Assembly (NCBI GenBank): GCA_937863205.1
Contig: CALMGA010000183.1
Coordinates: 1 to 32,557 of the forward strand
Origin: an uncultured Beijerinckiaceae bacterium
GTDB lineage: Bacteria > Pseudomonadota > Alphaproteobacteria > Rhizobiales > Beijerinckiaceae
Length of the DNA: 32,557 nt
Direction: 5' to 3'
The translations under genes and the position numbers were made by a program. The notes beneath the pieces are model-generated. The model was not told the DNA's origin. It worked only from the letters and a program-made list of their open reading frames with translations, and searched no databases. Every line of letters starts with the position of its first letter. Positions within the stretch are counted from its first letter, which is position 1. This document shows, piece by piece, positions 14,993-21,672 of the stretch.

Positions 14993-15549
14993 GCGAAGGC
15001 TCCGGGCGCCCGGCGAAGCGGACGCTCCCCTATGGCGCCGCGGTCACGCCCATGCAATGCCTCGGCGCAGGCGCTCGACGATCCCTTTCGAACAACGGGC
15101 ACGGGGATGCCGCGGCGTCATCGTCGCGCGCCTCGTCGCCGGATCATCCGCTTTTCGTCGGAGGTGCAGGTGCGCGGCCGCGATTGACTCCGTCCGACCG
15201 GCTGCTAGAGCATCGGACCGAAAAGTGCGAAGCGGTTTTCGGATTAATCCGATGCGGCACAATAAGTTAGAGCATCGGACCCGTTTTTAGGGTCTGATGC
15301 TCTAGGTCTTGCGTCTTTCCTGACACGGGTATGGTGAAGGCGGCGGGCCGATGCGACTGTTGCGCCCGCTGGCAACGCTACGGGGCCGCGAACCGTTGAA
15401 TTGCTTGGCGGGTCTGAGATCTCGGAAGCTCGCGAAGAAGGTCGATCCATGCGGGACGCGAGCATGCAGCTGTTCCACGGTGATCCTGAGCCTGCCTCCG
15501 TGGTGACGTTTTCGGACCGACCCGGCACGGCCGCGCGGTTGCTTCACCG
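14993..15549. other. Intergenic region between CoA-transferase and hydrolase
   Basis: About 560 bp between divergent genes. It contains the second ~100-bp repeat (15205-15305) and a candidate 34-codon ORF (15449-15553) that overlaps the hydrolase start. The rest, including 14993-15204, shows only short noise frames. Promoters for the CoA-transferase and the hydrolase must lie here, but no clear -35/-10 pair stands out. Confidence 0.5.
15205..15305. repeat. Intergenic double-hairpin repeat, copy 2
   Basis: About 101 bp in the same orientation as the copy at 13667-13768, differing at a handful of positions, mostly in the linker and in the loop of the second hairpin. Hairpin B here pairs AGAGCATCGGACCC with GGGTCTGATGCTCT around a T-rich loop. 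With copy 1 it brackets the CoA-transferase gene as direct repeats about 1.4 kb apart. Confidence 0.85.
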
Positions 15550-15553
15550 ATGA
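15449..15553 (+). CDS. Candidate 34-residue leader ORF coupled to the hydrolase
   Basis: ATG 15449 is preceded by AGAAGG about 8 bases upstream and opens a 34-codon frame starting MRDASMQLFHGDPEPASVVT. Its TGA overlaps the ATG of the hydrolase as ATGA (15550-15553). The hydrolase start has no ribosome site of its own, so re-initiation from this ORF would explain its translation. No known family; the peptide may matter less than the act of translating it. Confidence 0.4.
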   Translation: MRDASMQLFHGDPEPASVVTFSDRPGTAARLLHR

Positions 15554-16518
15554 CGATCGCCCTCGCCATCCTCGCCCTGCTGGTCGTCCTTCCCGTTGCC
15601 GGGCTGGTCGCCTTCACCGCGCTCGTCGCCCGCCATGCCGGCAAGCTGGTGCCGCCCTGCGGCCGCTTCCTCACCGTCGACGGAGTGCGGCTGCACTACC
15701 TCGACGAGGGGAGCGGGCCAACCGTCGTGATGATCCACGGCCTCGCCTCGCAGCTGCAAACCTATACCTATTCGCTCCAGGCAAGGTTGCAGGGCCGCTA
15801 CCGCCTGATCATGCTGGACCGGCCCGGCTCCGGTTATTCGCAGCCGGGCACGCGGGCCTCGCTGAGCGCGCAGGCCTCGATCGTCGCCGCTTTCCTGCGC
15901 GAGCTCGGCATCGGGCGCGCCCTCGTCGTCGGGCACTCGCTCGGCGGCGCCGTTGCGCTCGCCCTCGCCCTCGACCATCCCGAGCGGGTCGCCGGCCTCG
16001 CCCTGATCTCGCCCGCCACGCAGCCGCAGGGCGAGCCGCCCAAGGCGCTGAGCAGCCTTGCCGTGCGCTCCGACCCGATGCGCCGGCTGCTTGGCTGGAC
16101 GATCGCCGTCCCGCTCGGCATCCGCACCCAGGCCGCCACGCTGACGATGCTGTTCTCGCCCGACCCGGCCCCGGCCGACTTCGCCACCCGCGGCGGCGCC
16201 CTGCTGGTTGCCCGACCCGCCACCTACCGCAACGCGTGCCGCGACCTGGTCGAGGCCGGCGGCGAACTGCCGGCCCTCGCCCGACGCTACGGCACCCTCA
16301 AGGTGCCGGTCGGCGTGCTGTACGGGACCGGCGACCGCATCCTGTCCCACGAGCTGCACGGCTCCAGGCTCCGCGAGCAGATCGAGGGGGTCGACGTCGA
16401 GCTGATCGACGGCGGTCACATGATTCCGCTGACGGCGCCGGAGTCCTCCGCCGCCTTCATCGACAGGATGGCCGAGCGGGCCGGCCTGCGGCAGCGCGCG
16501 CCGGTCGCCGCGCACTGA
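15550..16518 (+). CDS. Alpha/beta-fold hydrolase, membrane-anchored
   Basis: A 322-residue serine hydrolase. An N-terminal hydrophobic helix (residues 2-26) probably anchors it in the inner membrane or acts as an uncleaved signal. The catalytic triad is visible: Ser130 in VVGHSLGG, Asp262 in YGTGDRIL and His290 in DGGHMIPL; the oxyanion HG pair is MIHGLAS (61-67). It is an esterase/lactonase-like member of the Abhydrolase_1 family. It heads a plus-strand pair with the crotonase gene 16 bp downstream. It could hydrolyse the ester or lactone made by the Baeyer-Villiger enzyme, the one step the cassette otherwise lacks; this is inference from proximity. Translation may be coupled to the small ORF that overlaps its ATG. 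Confidence 0.9.
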   Translation: MTIALAILALLVVLPVAGLVAFTALVARHAGKLVPPCGRFLTVDGVRLHYLDEGSGPTVVMIHGLASQLQTYTYSLQARLQGRYRLIMLDRPGSGYSQPGTRASLSAQASIVAAFLRELGIGRALVVGHSLGGAVALALALDHPERVAGLALISPATQPQGEPPKALSSLAVRSDPMRRLLGWTIAVPLGIRTQAATLTMLFSPDPAPADFATRGGALLVARPATYRNACRDLVEAGGELPALARRYGTLKVPVGVLYGTGDRILSHELHGSRLREQIEGVDVELIDGGHMIPLTAPESSAAFIDRMAERAGLRQRAPVAAH

Positions 16519-16534
16519 ACCACCGGGGACAGCC

Positions 16535-17263
16535 ATGACCGCCAACCTCCTCACCGCCCGCGACGGCGCCATCCTGACGATCACCTTCGACCGGCCTGAG
16601 AAGAAGAACGCGCTCACCAACGCCATGTACGGCGCCTGGGCCGAGGCGCTGCGCGACGCCGCCGATGATGCCGCCATCCGCTGCGTGGTCGTCACCGGAA
16701 CCGGCGGCGTGTTCACCGCCGGCAACGATATCGGCGACTTCGCCGCCATCGCCAGCGGCGACCTGCGCCACTCCGAGCGTCACGTTTACGACGTGCTGCG
16801 CCGTCTCGCCGCCTTTCCCAAGCCGCTGGTCGCCGCCGTGCCCGGTCTGGCGGTGGGCATCGGCACCACCATGCTGCTGCACTGCGATCTCGTCTACCTC
16901 GCCGCCGGGGCGCGGCTGTCGGCGCCCTTCGTCGATCTCGCCCTGGTGCCGGAGGCAGCCTCAAGCCTGCTGCTGCCGCAGCGCATCGGCCATCCCCGCA
17001 GCTTCGCCCTGTTCGCGCTCGGCGAGGCGATGGAGGCGGAGGCGGCCTGCGCCTGCGGCCTCGCCAACAAGGTCGTTCCCGCCGGGCAACTGCACGAGAC
17101 CGCGATGGCCGCCACCAAGCGCCTGATGCGCGACGGCGAGGCCATCGTCGCGCGGATGGCTGCCGAGGGCGCCGAATTCGAGCGCCGCCTCAAGACCGCG
17201 GAAGCGGGCGAAGCCTTTCGCGCCTTCGCCGAACGGCGCAAGCCAGACTACGCGCGCTTCTGA
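16535..17263 (+). CDS. Enoyl-CoA hydratase/isomerase (crotonase) family protein
   Basis: A 242-residue crotonase-fold enzyme acting on an acyl-CoA. The first oxyanion motif is FTAGNDIGDF (60-69), the second PGLAVGIGTTMLLHCD (103-118). The usual first catalytic Glu of hydratases (as in GGGxEL) is Thr here, while the second is kept as Glu140 in LALVPEAASS. One-glutamate members are commonly delta3,delta2-enoyl-CoA isomerases, so isomerase activity is more likely than hydration. GGGGAC six bases before ATG is a good ribosome site. It is 16 bp after the hydrolase and 2 bp before the GMC remnant, so the three once formed one operon. At 242 residues it is a little short for the family. Confidence 0.9.
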   Translation: MTANLLTARDGAILTITFDRPEKKNALTNAMYGAWAEALRDAADDAAIRCVVVTGTGGVFTAGNDIGDFAAIASGDLRHSERHVYDVLRRLAAFPKPLVAAVPGLAVGIGTTMLLHCDLVYLAAGARLSAPFVDLALVPEAASSLLLPQRIGHPRSFALFALGEAMEAEAACACGLANKVVPAGQLHETAMAATKRLMRDGEAIVARMAAEGAEFERRLKTAEAGEAFRAFAERRKPDYARF

Positions 17264-17265
17264 CC

Positions 17266-17395
17266 GTGGGCGCGAAGCCCATCGAGGCCGATTGCGTGAT
17301 CGTCGCTGCCGGCTCGGCCGGCTGCGTTCTCGTTGCGCGGCTGTCCGCTGACCGGCGACGCGCGTGGTAAGCCCGCAGCCGGAGGGGCGGCGGTC
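17266..17395 (+). pseudogene. Remnant of a GMC oxidoreductase (5' end only)
   Basis: GTG 17266 opens a 34-codon frame reading IEADCVIVAAGSAGCVLVAR then LSADRR before TAA at 17368. This is the FAD-binding N-terminus of glucose-methanol-choline oxidoreductases, which normally read DYIIVGAGSAGCVLANRLS. The first Gly of the dinucleotide motif has become Ala. Right after the stop, in another frame, a KPAAGG stretch lines up with the expected VLLLEAGG, so a frameshift plus deletion is likely. The remaining ~500 codons are gone, and the minus-strand dehydrogenase gene ends 43 bp on. The start codon lies 2 bp after the crotonase stop, so an alcohol dehydrogenase was probably once part of this operon. 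Confidence 0.7.
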
Positions 17396-17437
17396 GCACC
17401 TGAGACGGCTCGAAGCCTCACATGTCGGCCCGAGGCG

Positions 17438-18580
17438 TCAGACGGCGCTTGCCGCGGCCTGATATCGCGCGAGGTGGAAATCCACCGAGCCGAGCTGGCC
17501 TTCGATCATCGCCGCGCGCTTGAAGTAGTGCGACAGCGCCAACTCGTCGGTGAGGCCGATGCCGCCATGCGTCTGCACCGCGTTCTGCCCGACGAAGCTG
17601 CACGCCTTGCCGATGAAGGCCTTGGCCGCCGACACCGCCTTGCGTCGCTCGCGCGCCGGCTCGCCGAGCTTCAGGGTCGCCATGTAGGTCATGGAGATCG
17701 ACTGCTCGACCTGCATGAACATGTCGACGAGACGGTGCTGCAGCACCTGGAAGGCGCCGATCGGGACGCCGAACTGCTTGCGCTGCTTGACGTAGTCGAG
17801 GGTTTGCCGCTGCAGTTCGGCCAGCACGCCGAGCGCTTCGGCGCAGAGCGCGGCGCGGGCCTCGTCGAGCACCGCCTCGACGATCGGCAAAGCCTCGCCC
17901 TCGGCGCCGAGCAGCGCGTCGGCCGGCAGTGCGAGGCCCTCGAAGCGCACCTCGGACGCGCGCCGGCCGTCCACCGTGGAATAGTCCGTGGTGCCGATGC
18001 CCTCGGAGCCGGCCTTGGCCACGAACAGCGACAAGCCCTCGCGGTCGCCGGGCTTGCCGGCCGTGCGCGCCGTCAGCATCAGGTGGCTGGCGAAGGGCGC
18101 CGCGAGCACCACGGCCTTGGTGCCGTCGATGCGCCATTCCCGGTCGCCTGCGCGCACGGCGCGGGTTGCGCATTGAGCCGGATCGAACCGGCTGCCGGCC
18201 TCGTCCCAGGCGAAGGCGGTGATGGTTGTGCCGGCGATGATGCCCTCGATCAGCCCGGCCGCCGTCTCGCCCCCGGCGCGGCGCAGCAGGCCGGCCCCGA
18301 TCACGACCGTTTCCAGGAACGGCTCGACCACCAGCGCGCGGCCGAGTTCCTCCATGATGAGCATGGTGTCGACCGGGCCGCCGCCGAAGCCGCCGACCTC
18401 TTCCGGCAAGGCCGCGCCCAGCAGGCCGATATCCTCGGCCAGAGCCTTCCACACCGTTGGGCTCCAACCCTCTCCCGAGCGCAGGATCTTTTGCCGGTCC
18501 TCGAACTTGTAGCGGTCGCGCAGGAACCGCGCGAGCGTGTCGCGCAGCTGCTTTTGTTCGTCGTTGAGGCTGAAATCCAT
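17438..18580 (-). CDS. Acyl-CoA dehydrogenase, small (beta-like) subunit
   Basis: A 380-residue FAD-dependent acyl-CoA dehydrogenase-fold protein. It starts MDFSLNDEQKQLRDTLARFL and has the helical N-terminal domain (EEVGGFGGGP, 60-69), a degenerate middle domain (AFAWDEAGSRF in place of the usual TEP/GSD motif) and the C-terminal helical domain (YVKQRKQFGVPIGAFQVLQH, NAVQTHGGIGLTDE). At the canonical catalytic-base position it has Glu360 (MIEGQLGS). It is the last gene of the operon, 38 bp after the larger ACAD, and such pairs usually form alpha2beta2 heterotetramers, as FadE/ChsE pairs do in steroid side-chain degradation. The weak TEPGSD region suggests only part of an FAD site here. No clear Shine-Dalgarno is seen; coupling to the upstream gene is likely. 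Confidence 0.9.
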   Translation of the reverse strand: MDFSLNDEQKQLRDTLARFLRDRYKFEDRQKILRSGEGWSPTVWKALAEDIGLLGAALPEEVGGFGGGPVDTMLIMEELGRALVVEPFLETVVIGAGLLRRAGGETAAGLIEGIIAGTTITAFAWDEAGSRFDPAQCATRAVRAGDREWRIDGTKAVVLAAPFASHLMLTARTAGKPGDREGLSLFVAKAGSEGIGTTDYSTVDGRRASEVRFEGLALPADALLGAEGEALPIVEAVLDEARAALCAEALGVLAELQRQTLDYVKQRKQFGVPIGAFQVLQHRLVDMFMQVEQSISMTYMATLKLGEPARERRKAVSAAKAFIGKACSFVGQNAVQTHGGIGLTDELALSHYFKRAAMIEGQLGSVDFHLARYQAAASAV

Positions 18581-18618
18581 CGGGCGCCCGAACCGTTCGG
18601 CTTGAAACGAACCGCCTT

Positions 18619-19827
18619 CTACAGGCCGAGCACGGCCTTGGCGATGATGTTGCGCTGGATCTCATTGGATCCGCCGTAGATCGAAGCCTTGCGCATGTTG
18701 AAGTAGGTGTCGGCGGCACCCTGGGCGTGCTGGGGCCCGACGGGCAGGCCGTTGTTGAGCGGCAGGGTGGCGGCGTCGAAGCGCGGGGACGCGTACTGCC
18801 CGGCGGCCTCCAGCACCAGCTCGCTGGCGCGCTGCTGGATTTCCGTGCCCTTGATCTTGAGCAGCGAGGATTCCGGCCCCGGCCCTTTGCCCGATCCCTG
18901 GCCGGCCTCCTGCCGCGCCATCGCCCGCAACTCGGTATATTCCAGGGCGAGCAGGTCGATCTCGACCTCGGCCATCTTGCGTCCGAAGAACGGATCGTCC
19001 GCGAGGGTCGAACCGTCCTGCGCCGGCGCGGCGGCGATCTGGCGAAGACGCTCCAGCCCGCGCTTGGATCGGGCCACGCCGGCGATGCCGGTGCGCTCGT
19101 GGGCGAGCAGGTATTTGGCGCAGGTCCAGCCCTCGTTCTCCCGGTGGATGCGGTTCTCGACCGGCACGCGGACGTTTTCGAGCCACACCTCGTTGACCTC
19201 GTGGGCGCCGTCGAGGGTGATGATCGGGCGCACGGTTACGCCGGGCGTCGTCATGTCGACGAGCAGGAAGGAGATGCCGGCCTGCTTCCTGGCACCGGGA
19301 TCGGTGCGCACCAGGAAGAAGCCCCAATCGGCGAACTGCGCCAGCGTGGTCCAGGTCTTCTGGCCGTTGACGACGTAATGGTCGCCTTCGCGGACCGCCT
19401 TGGTCGTCAGCGAGGCGAGGTCGGAGCCGGCGCCCGGCTCGGAATAGCCCTGGCACCACCACGCCTCGCCCGACAGGATCGGCGGCAGGAAGCGCGCCTT
19501 CTGCTCCGCCGTGCCGAAGGCCTGGATGACGGGTGCGACCATCGAGATGCCGAAGGGCAGGATCGGCACCGTGCCGGCCGCCGCCAGCTCCTCGGCGAAG
19601 ATGAAGCGCTGGATCGGGCTCCAGCCGGGGCCGCCGTAGTCCTTCGGCCAGTTCGGCGCCACCCAGCCCTTGTGGGCCAGGATGCGGTGCCAGGACAGGA
19701 AGTCCTCCTTGTCCAGCTCGCGGCGGTCCATCTGCTTCCCGCGGAGCACGGCGGGGTAGGTGTCGGCGATGAAGCCGCGGACGTCCTCGCGGAAAGCCAG
19801 GTCTTCGGGCGAGAAATCGAGGTTCAT
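18619..19827 (-). CDS. Acyl-CoA dehydrogenase, large (alpha-like) subunit
   Basis: A 402-residue acyl-CoA dehydrogenase. It introduces an alpha,beta double bond into an acyl-CoA and passes electrons to ETF. Landmarks are WPKDYGGPGW, the middle-domain signature QGYSEPGAGSDLAS and VVNGQKTWTT, and the C-terminal IYGGSNEIQRNIIAKAVLGL. In that last motif the canonical catalytic Glu (YEG) is Gly385 (YGG), as in the long FadE26/ChsE-type subunits, where the base comes from elsewhere. The ATG at 19827 overlaps the stop of the CoA ligase (ATGA), so the two are translationally coupled. The reading frame stays open far upstream, antisense-like, through the ligase gene, but that extension is not coding. 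It is probably the partner of the protein at 17438-18580. Confidence 0.93.
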   Translation of the reverse strand: MNLDFSPEDLAFREDVRGFIADTYPAVLRGKQMDRRELDKEDFLSWHRILAHKGWVAPNWPKDYGGPGWSPIQRFIFAEELAAAGTVPILPFGISMVAPVIQAFGTAEQKARFLPPILSGEAWWCQGYSEPGAGSDLASLTTKAVREGDHYVVNGQKTWTTLAQFADWGFFLVRTDPGARKQAGISFLLVDMTTPGVTVRPIITLDGAHEVNEVWLENVRVPVENRIHRENEGWTCAKYLLAHERTGIAGVARSKRGLERLRQIAAAPAQDGSTLADDPFFGRKMAEVEIDLLALEYTELRAMARQEAGQGSGKGPGPESSLLKIKGTEIQQRASELVLEAAGQYASPRFDAATLPLNNGLPVGPQHAQGAADTYFNMRKASIYGGSNEIQRNIIAKAVLGL

Positions 19828-21617
19828 GGCTGGTCCTGCAGCACGGGCAGATAGTCGGTTGGCGTCGGAGGGGCGGGGGGCGGCACGAACAGGGCGCGCA
19901 GATCCTTCTTCAGGATCTTGCCGTTGGCGTTGCGCGGCAAGGGCTCGTCCATCAGGATCACGCGGGCGGGGATCTTGAAGGGGGCGAGGCGGGCGGCGAC
20001 ATGCGCCTTCAGCTCCTCGGCGGTGGCATGCGCGCCGGCCTTGAGGGTCACAACCGCGCCGGCCTCCTCGCCCAGGACCTGGTGCGGGATCGGCACCAGC
20101 GCGGCGTCGGTGATCGCCGGGTGCGTGTAGAGGGCGTCCTCCACCTCGACGCTGTAGATGTTCTCGCCGCCGCGGATGATGACGTCCTTGATGCGGTCCA
20201 CGATCGTGCAGAAGCCGTCGGCGTCGATGCGCACGAGGTCGCCGGTCTTCATCCAGCCGTCGCGGAAGGTGGCGGCGTTCTCTTCCGGCCGCTCCCAGTA
20301 GCCCTGAACGACATGCGGGCCGCGCACCCAGAGTTCGCCGACCGAGCCGGCCGGCAGGGCATTGCCGTCGCCATCGACGACCTTCATCTCGCCGACCGGC
20401 GTTCCCAGGCCGCAGCTGTTGGGCCGCCGGAGGTAATCCTCGCCGGTGTGGTGGGTGAAGGTGGCGCAGGTTTCGGTCATGCCCCAGCCGGTGCCGATCT
20501 GCGCTTGCGGAAAGGCTTCGGCGAGGCGGCGGACGAGTTCGGGCGCAGCCGGCGCCCCGCCGTAGCTGATCGCATCGACGCTCGACAGGTCGAATCGGGA
20601 CCGCTCGGGGTGTTCCAGCAGCTGCCAGGCGATCGTCGGCACGCCGCCGATGGAGGTCACCCCCTCCGTCTCGATCAGTTCCAGCGCCACCAGCGGATCC
20701 CACTTGCGCAGGATGATGAGCATGGCGCCGATCGCCATCGCGATGTTGAGCGCGGCGAAGCAGCCGGTGACGTGGAACATCGGTATGGCGAGCAGGTAGC
20801 GCTTCTGCGGGTCGTCGGGGCTCGGCACAGGGGGCGCCTCGCCGCGCCGGAGGAAGGCGCGCGCCTGCGACAGCAGCGTGGCGAACACCGGCGTGGTCAC
20901 GCCCCGGTGGCTGCCGAGCGCCCCCTTCGGCTTGCCGGAGGTGCCCGACGTGTAGAACAGCGTGGCGCTGTCGTCCGGCTCGATCGCGACCGGCGGCGGC
21001 CCGGCCTGCGGAAGCCCGGCCCAGGCGTCGGGGCGGCCGATCACGTCCTCTAATGCGACGACGCCGGGCGGAGGCGCGGCGCGCAGGCCGGCCACGAACC
21101 TGAGCGCGAGGGCGTCGCAGTCACCCAGCGCTTCGCGCATGCGGGCGAAGCGATCCTCGTCGAACACCGCCGCGCACGCCCCCGACTGCTTGACCGCGTA
21201 GGCGAGCTCGGCCGCCGACCACCAGGCGTTGAGCGGCGTCGCGATGGCGCCCGCGAGCGCCGCTCCGTAGAAGGCGACGATCCATTCCGGCTCGTTGCGC
21301 ATCAGGATGGCGACGCGGTCGCCCTTGCCCACGCCGCCCGCGATCAGCGCCCGGGCGAAGGCGAACGAGGCGCGGCGGAACGCGTCGTAGGTGACGCGGA
21401 TCCTGCCGGAAACGATGAAGGTGCGCGAGGCATGGGCCGCCGCCGCCAGCCAGATGTCGACGAGGCTCTTCGGCCCGTTCTTCCAGGCCCGCACCGGGCG
21501 GCCGGCATGGGCGATTTCTTCCATCTCGAAGGTCGCGCCGGGCGCGGTCAGCAGCGCATGCGCCTGCGTGACCGACAGGACCGGCCATGTCGTCACCGCC
21601 CGTACCGCCTCGCTCAT
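19824..21617 (-). CDS. AMP-dependent acyl-CoA synthetase (ligase)
   Basis: A 597-residue adenylate-forming enzyme that activates a carboxylic acid with ATP and CoA. The phosphate-binding loop is [11 protein letters not shown] (222-232). The adenine-binding core is GWGMTET, the hinge motif [12 protein letters not shown] and [16 protein letters not shown], and the catalytic Lys near the end is NGKILKKDL. It is of the long-chain/FadD-like ligase type. I chose ATG 21617 (MSEAVRAV), which has GGAAGAG about 8 bases ahead; an in-frame TTG two codons upstream overlaps that site. It is 55 bp after the FadB-like gene, and its stop overlaps the start of the large ACAD subunit. It probably supplies the CoA ester for the whole operon; the substrate is unknown. 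Confidence 0.94.
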   Translation of the reverse strand: MSEAVRAVTTWPVLSVTQAHALLTAPGATFEMEEIAHAGRPVRAWKNGPKSLVDIWLAAAAHASRTFIVSGRIRVTYDAFRRASFAFARALIAGGVGKGDRVAILMRNEPEWIVAFYGAALAGAIATPLNAWWSAAELAYAVKQSGACAAVFDEDRFARMREALGDCDALALRFVAGLRAAPPPGVVALEDVIGRPDAWAGLPQAGPPPVAIEPDDSATLFYTSGTSGKPKGALGSHRGVTTPVFATLLSQARAFLRRGEAPPVPSPDDPQKRYLLAIPMFHVTGCFAALNIAMAIGAMLIILRKWDPLVALELIETEGVTSIGGVPTIAWQLLEHPERSRFDLSSVDAISYGGAPAAPELVRRLAEAFPQAQIGTGWGMTETCATFTHHTGEDYLRRPNSCGLGTPVGEMKVVDGDGNALPAGSVGELWVRGPHVVQGYWERPEENAATFRDGWMKTGDLVRIDADGFCTIVDRIKDVIIRGGENIYSVEVEDALYTHPAITDAALVPIPHQVLGEEAGAVVTLKAGAHATAEELKAHVAARLAPFKIPARVILMDEPLPRNANGKILKKDLRALFVPPPAPPTPTDYLPVLQDQP

Positions 21618-21672
21618 GTTCAAACTCTTCCATCGAGCAGTGGTTTGGCCGCCGGCCGGAACGCGAAACGCC

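Noticed and set aside
13667..15305. The paired ~100-bp repeats as an IS element or integron
   Set aside because: There is no transposase or integrase between or near them, and a half copy elsewhere shows they are independent intergenic elements.
15244..15528. A 94-codon minus-strand frame through the second repeat
   Set aside because: Its C-terminal part is encoded by the hairpin repeat, and it has no ribosome site or family resemblance.
19828..20703. Upstream extension of the large acyl-CoA dehydrogenase frame
   Set aside because: It overlaps the ligase gene in another frame and reads as Arg-rich noise; the ATG at 19827 starts the family sequence.
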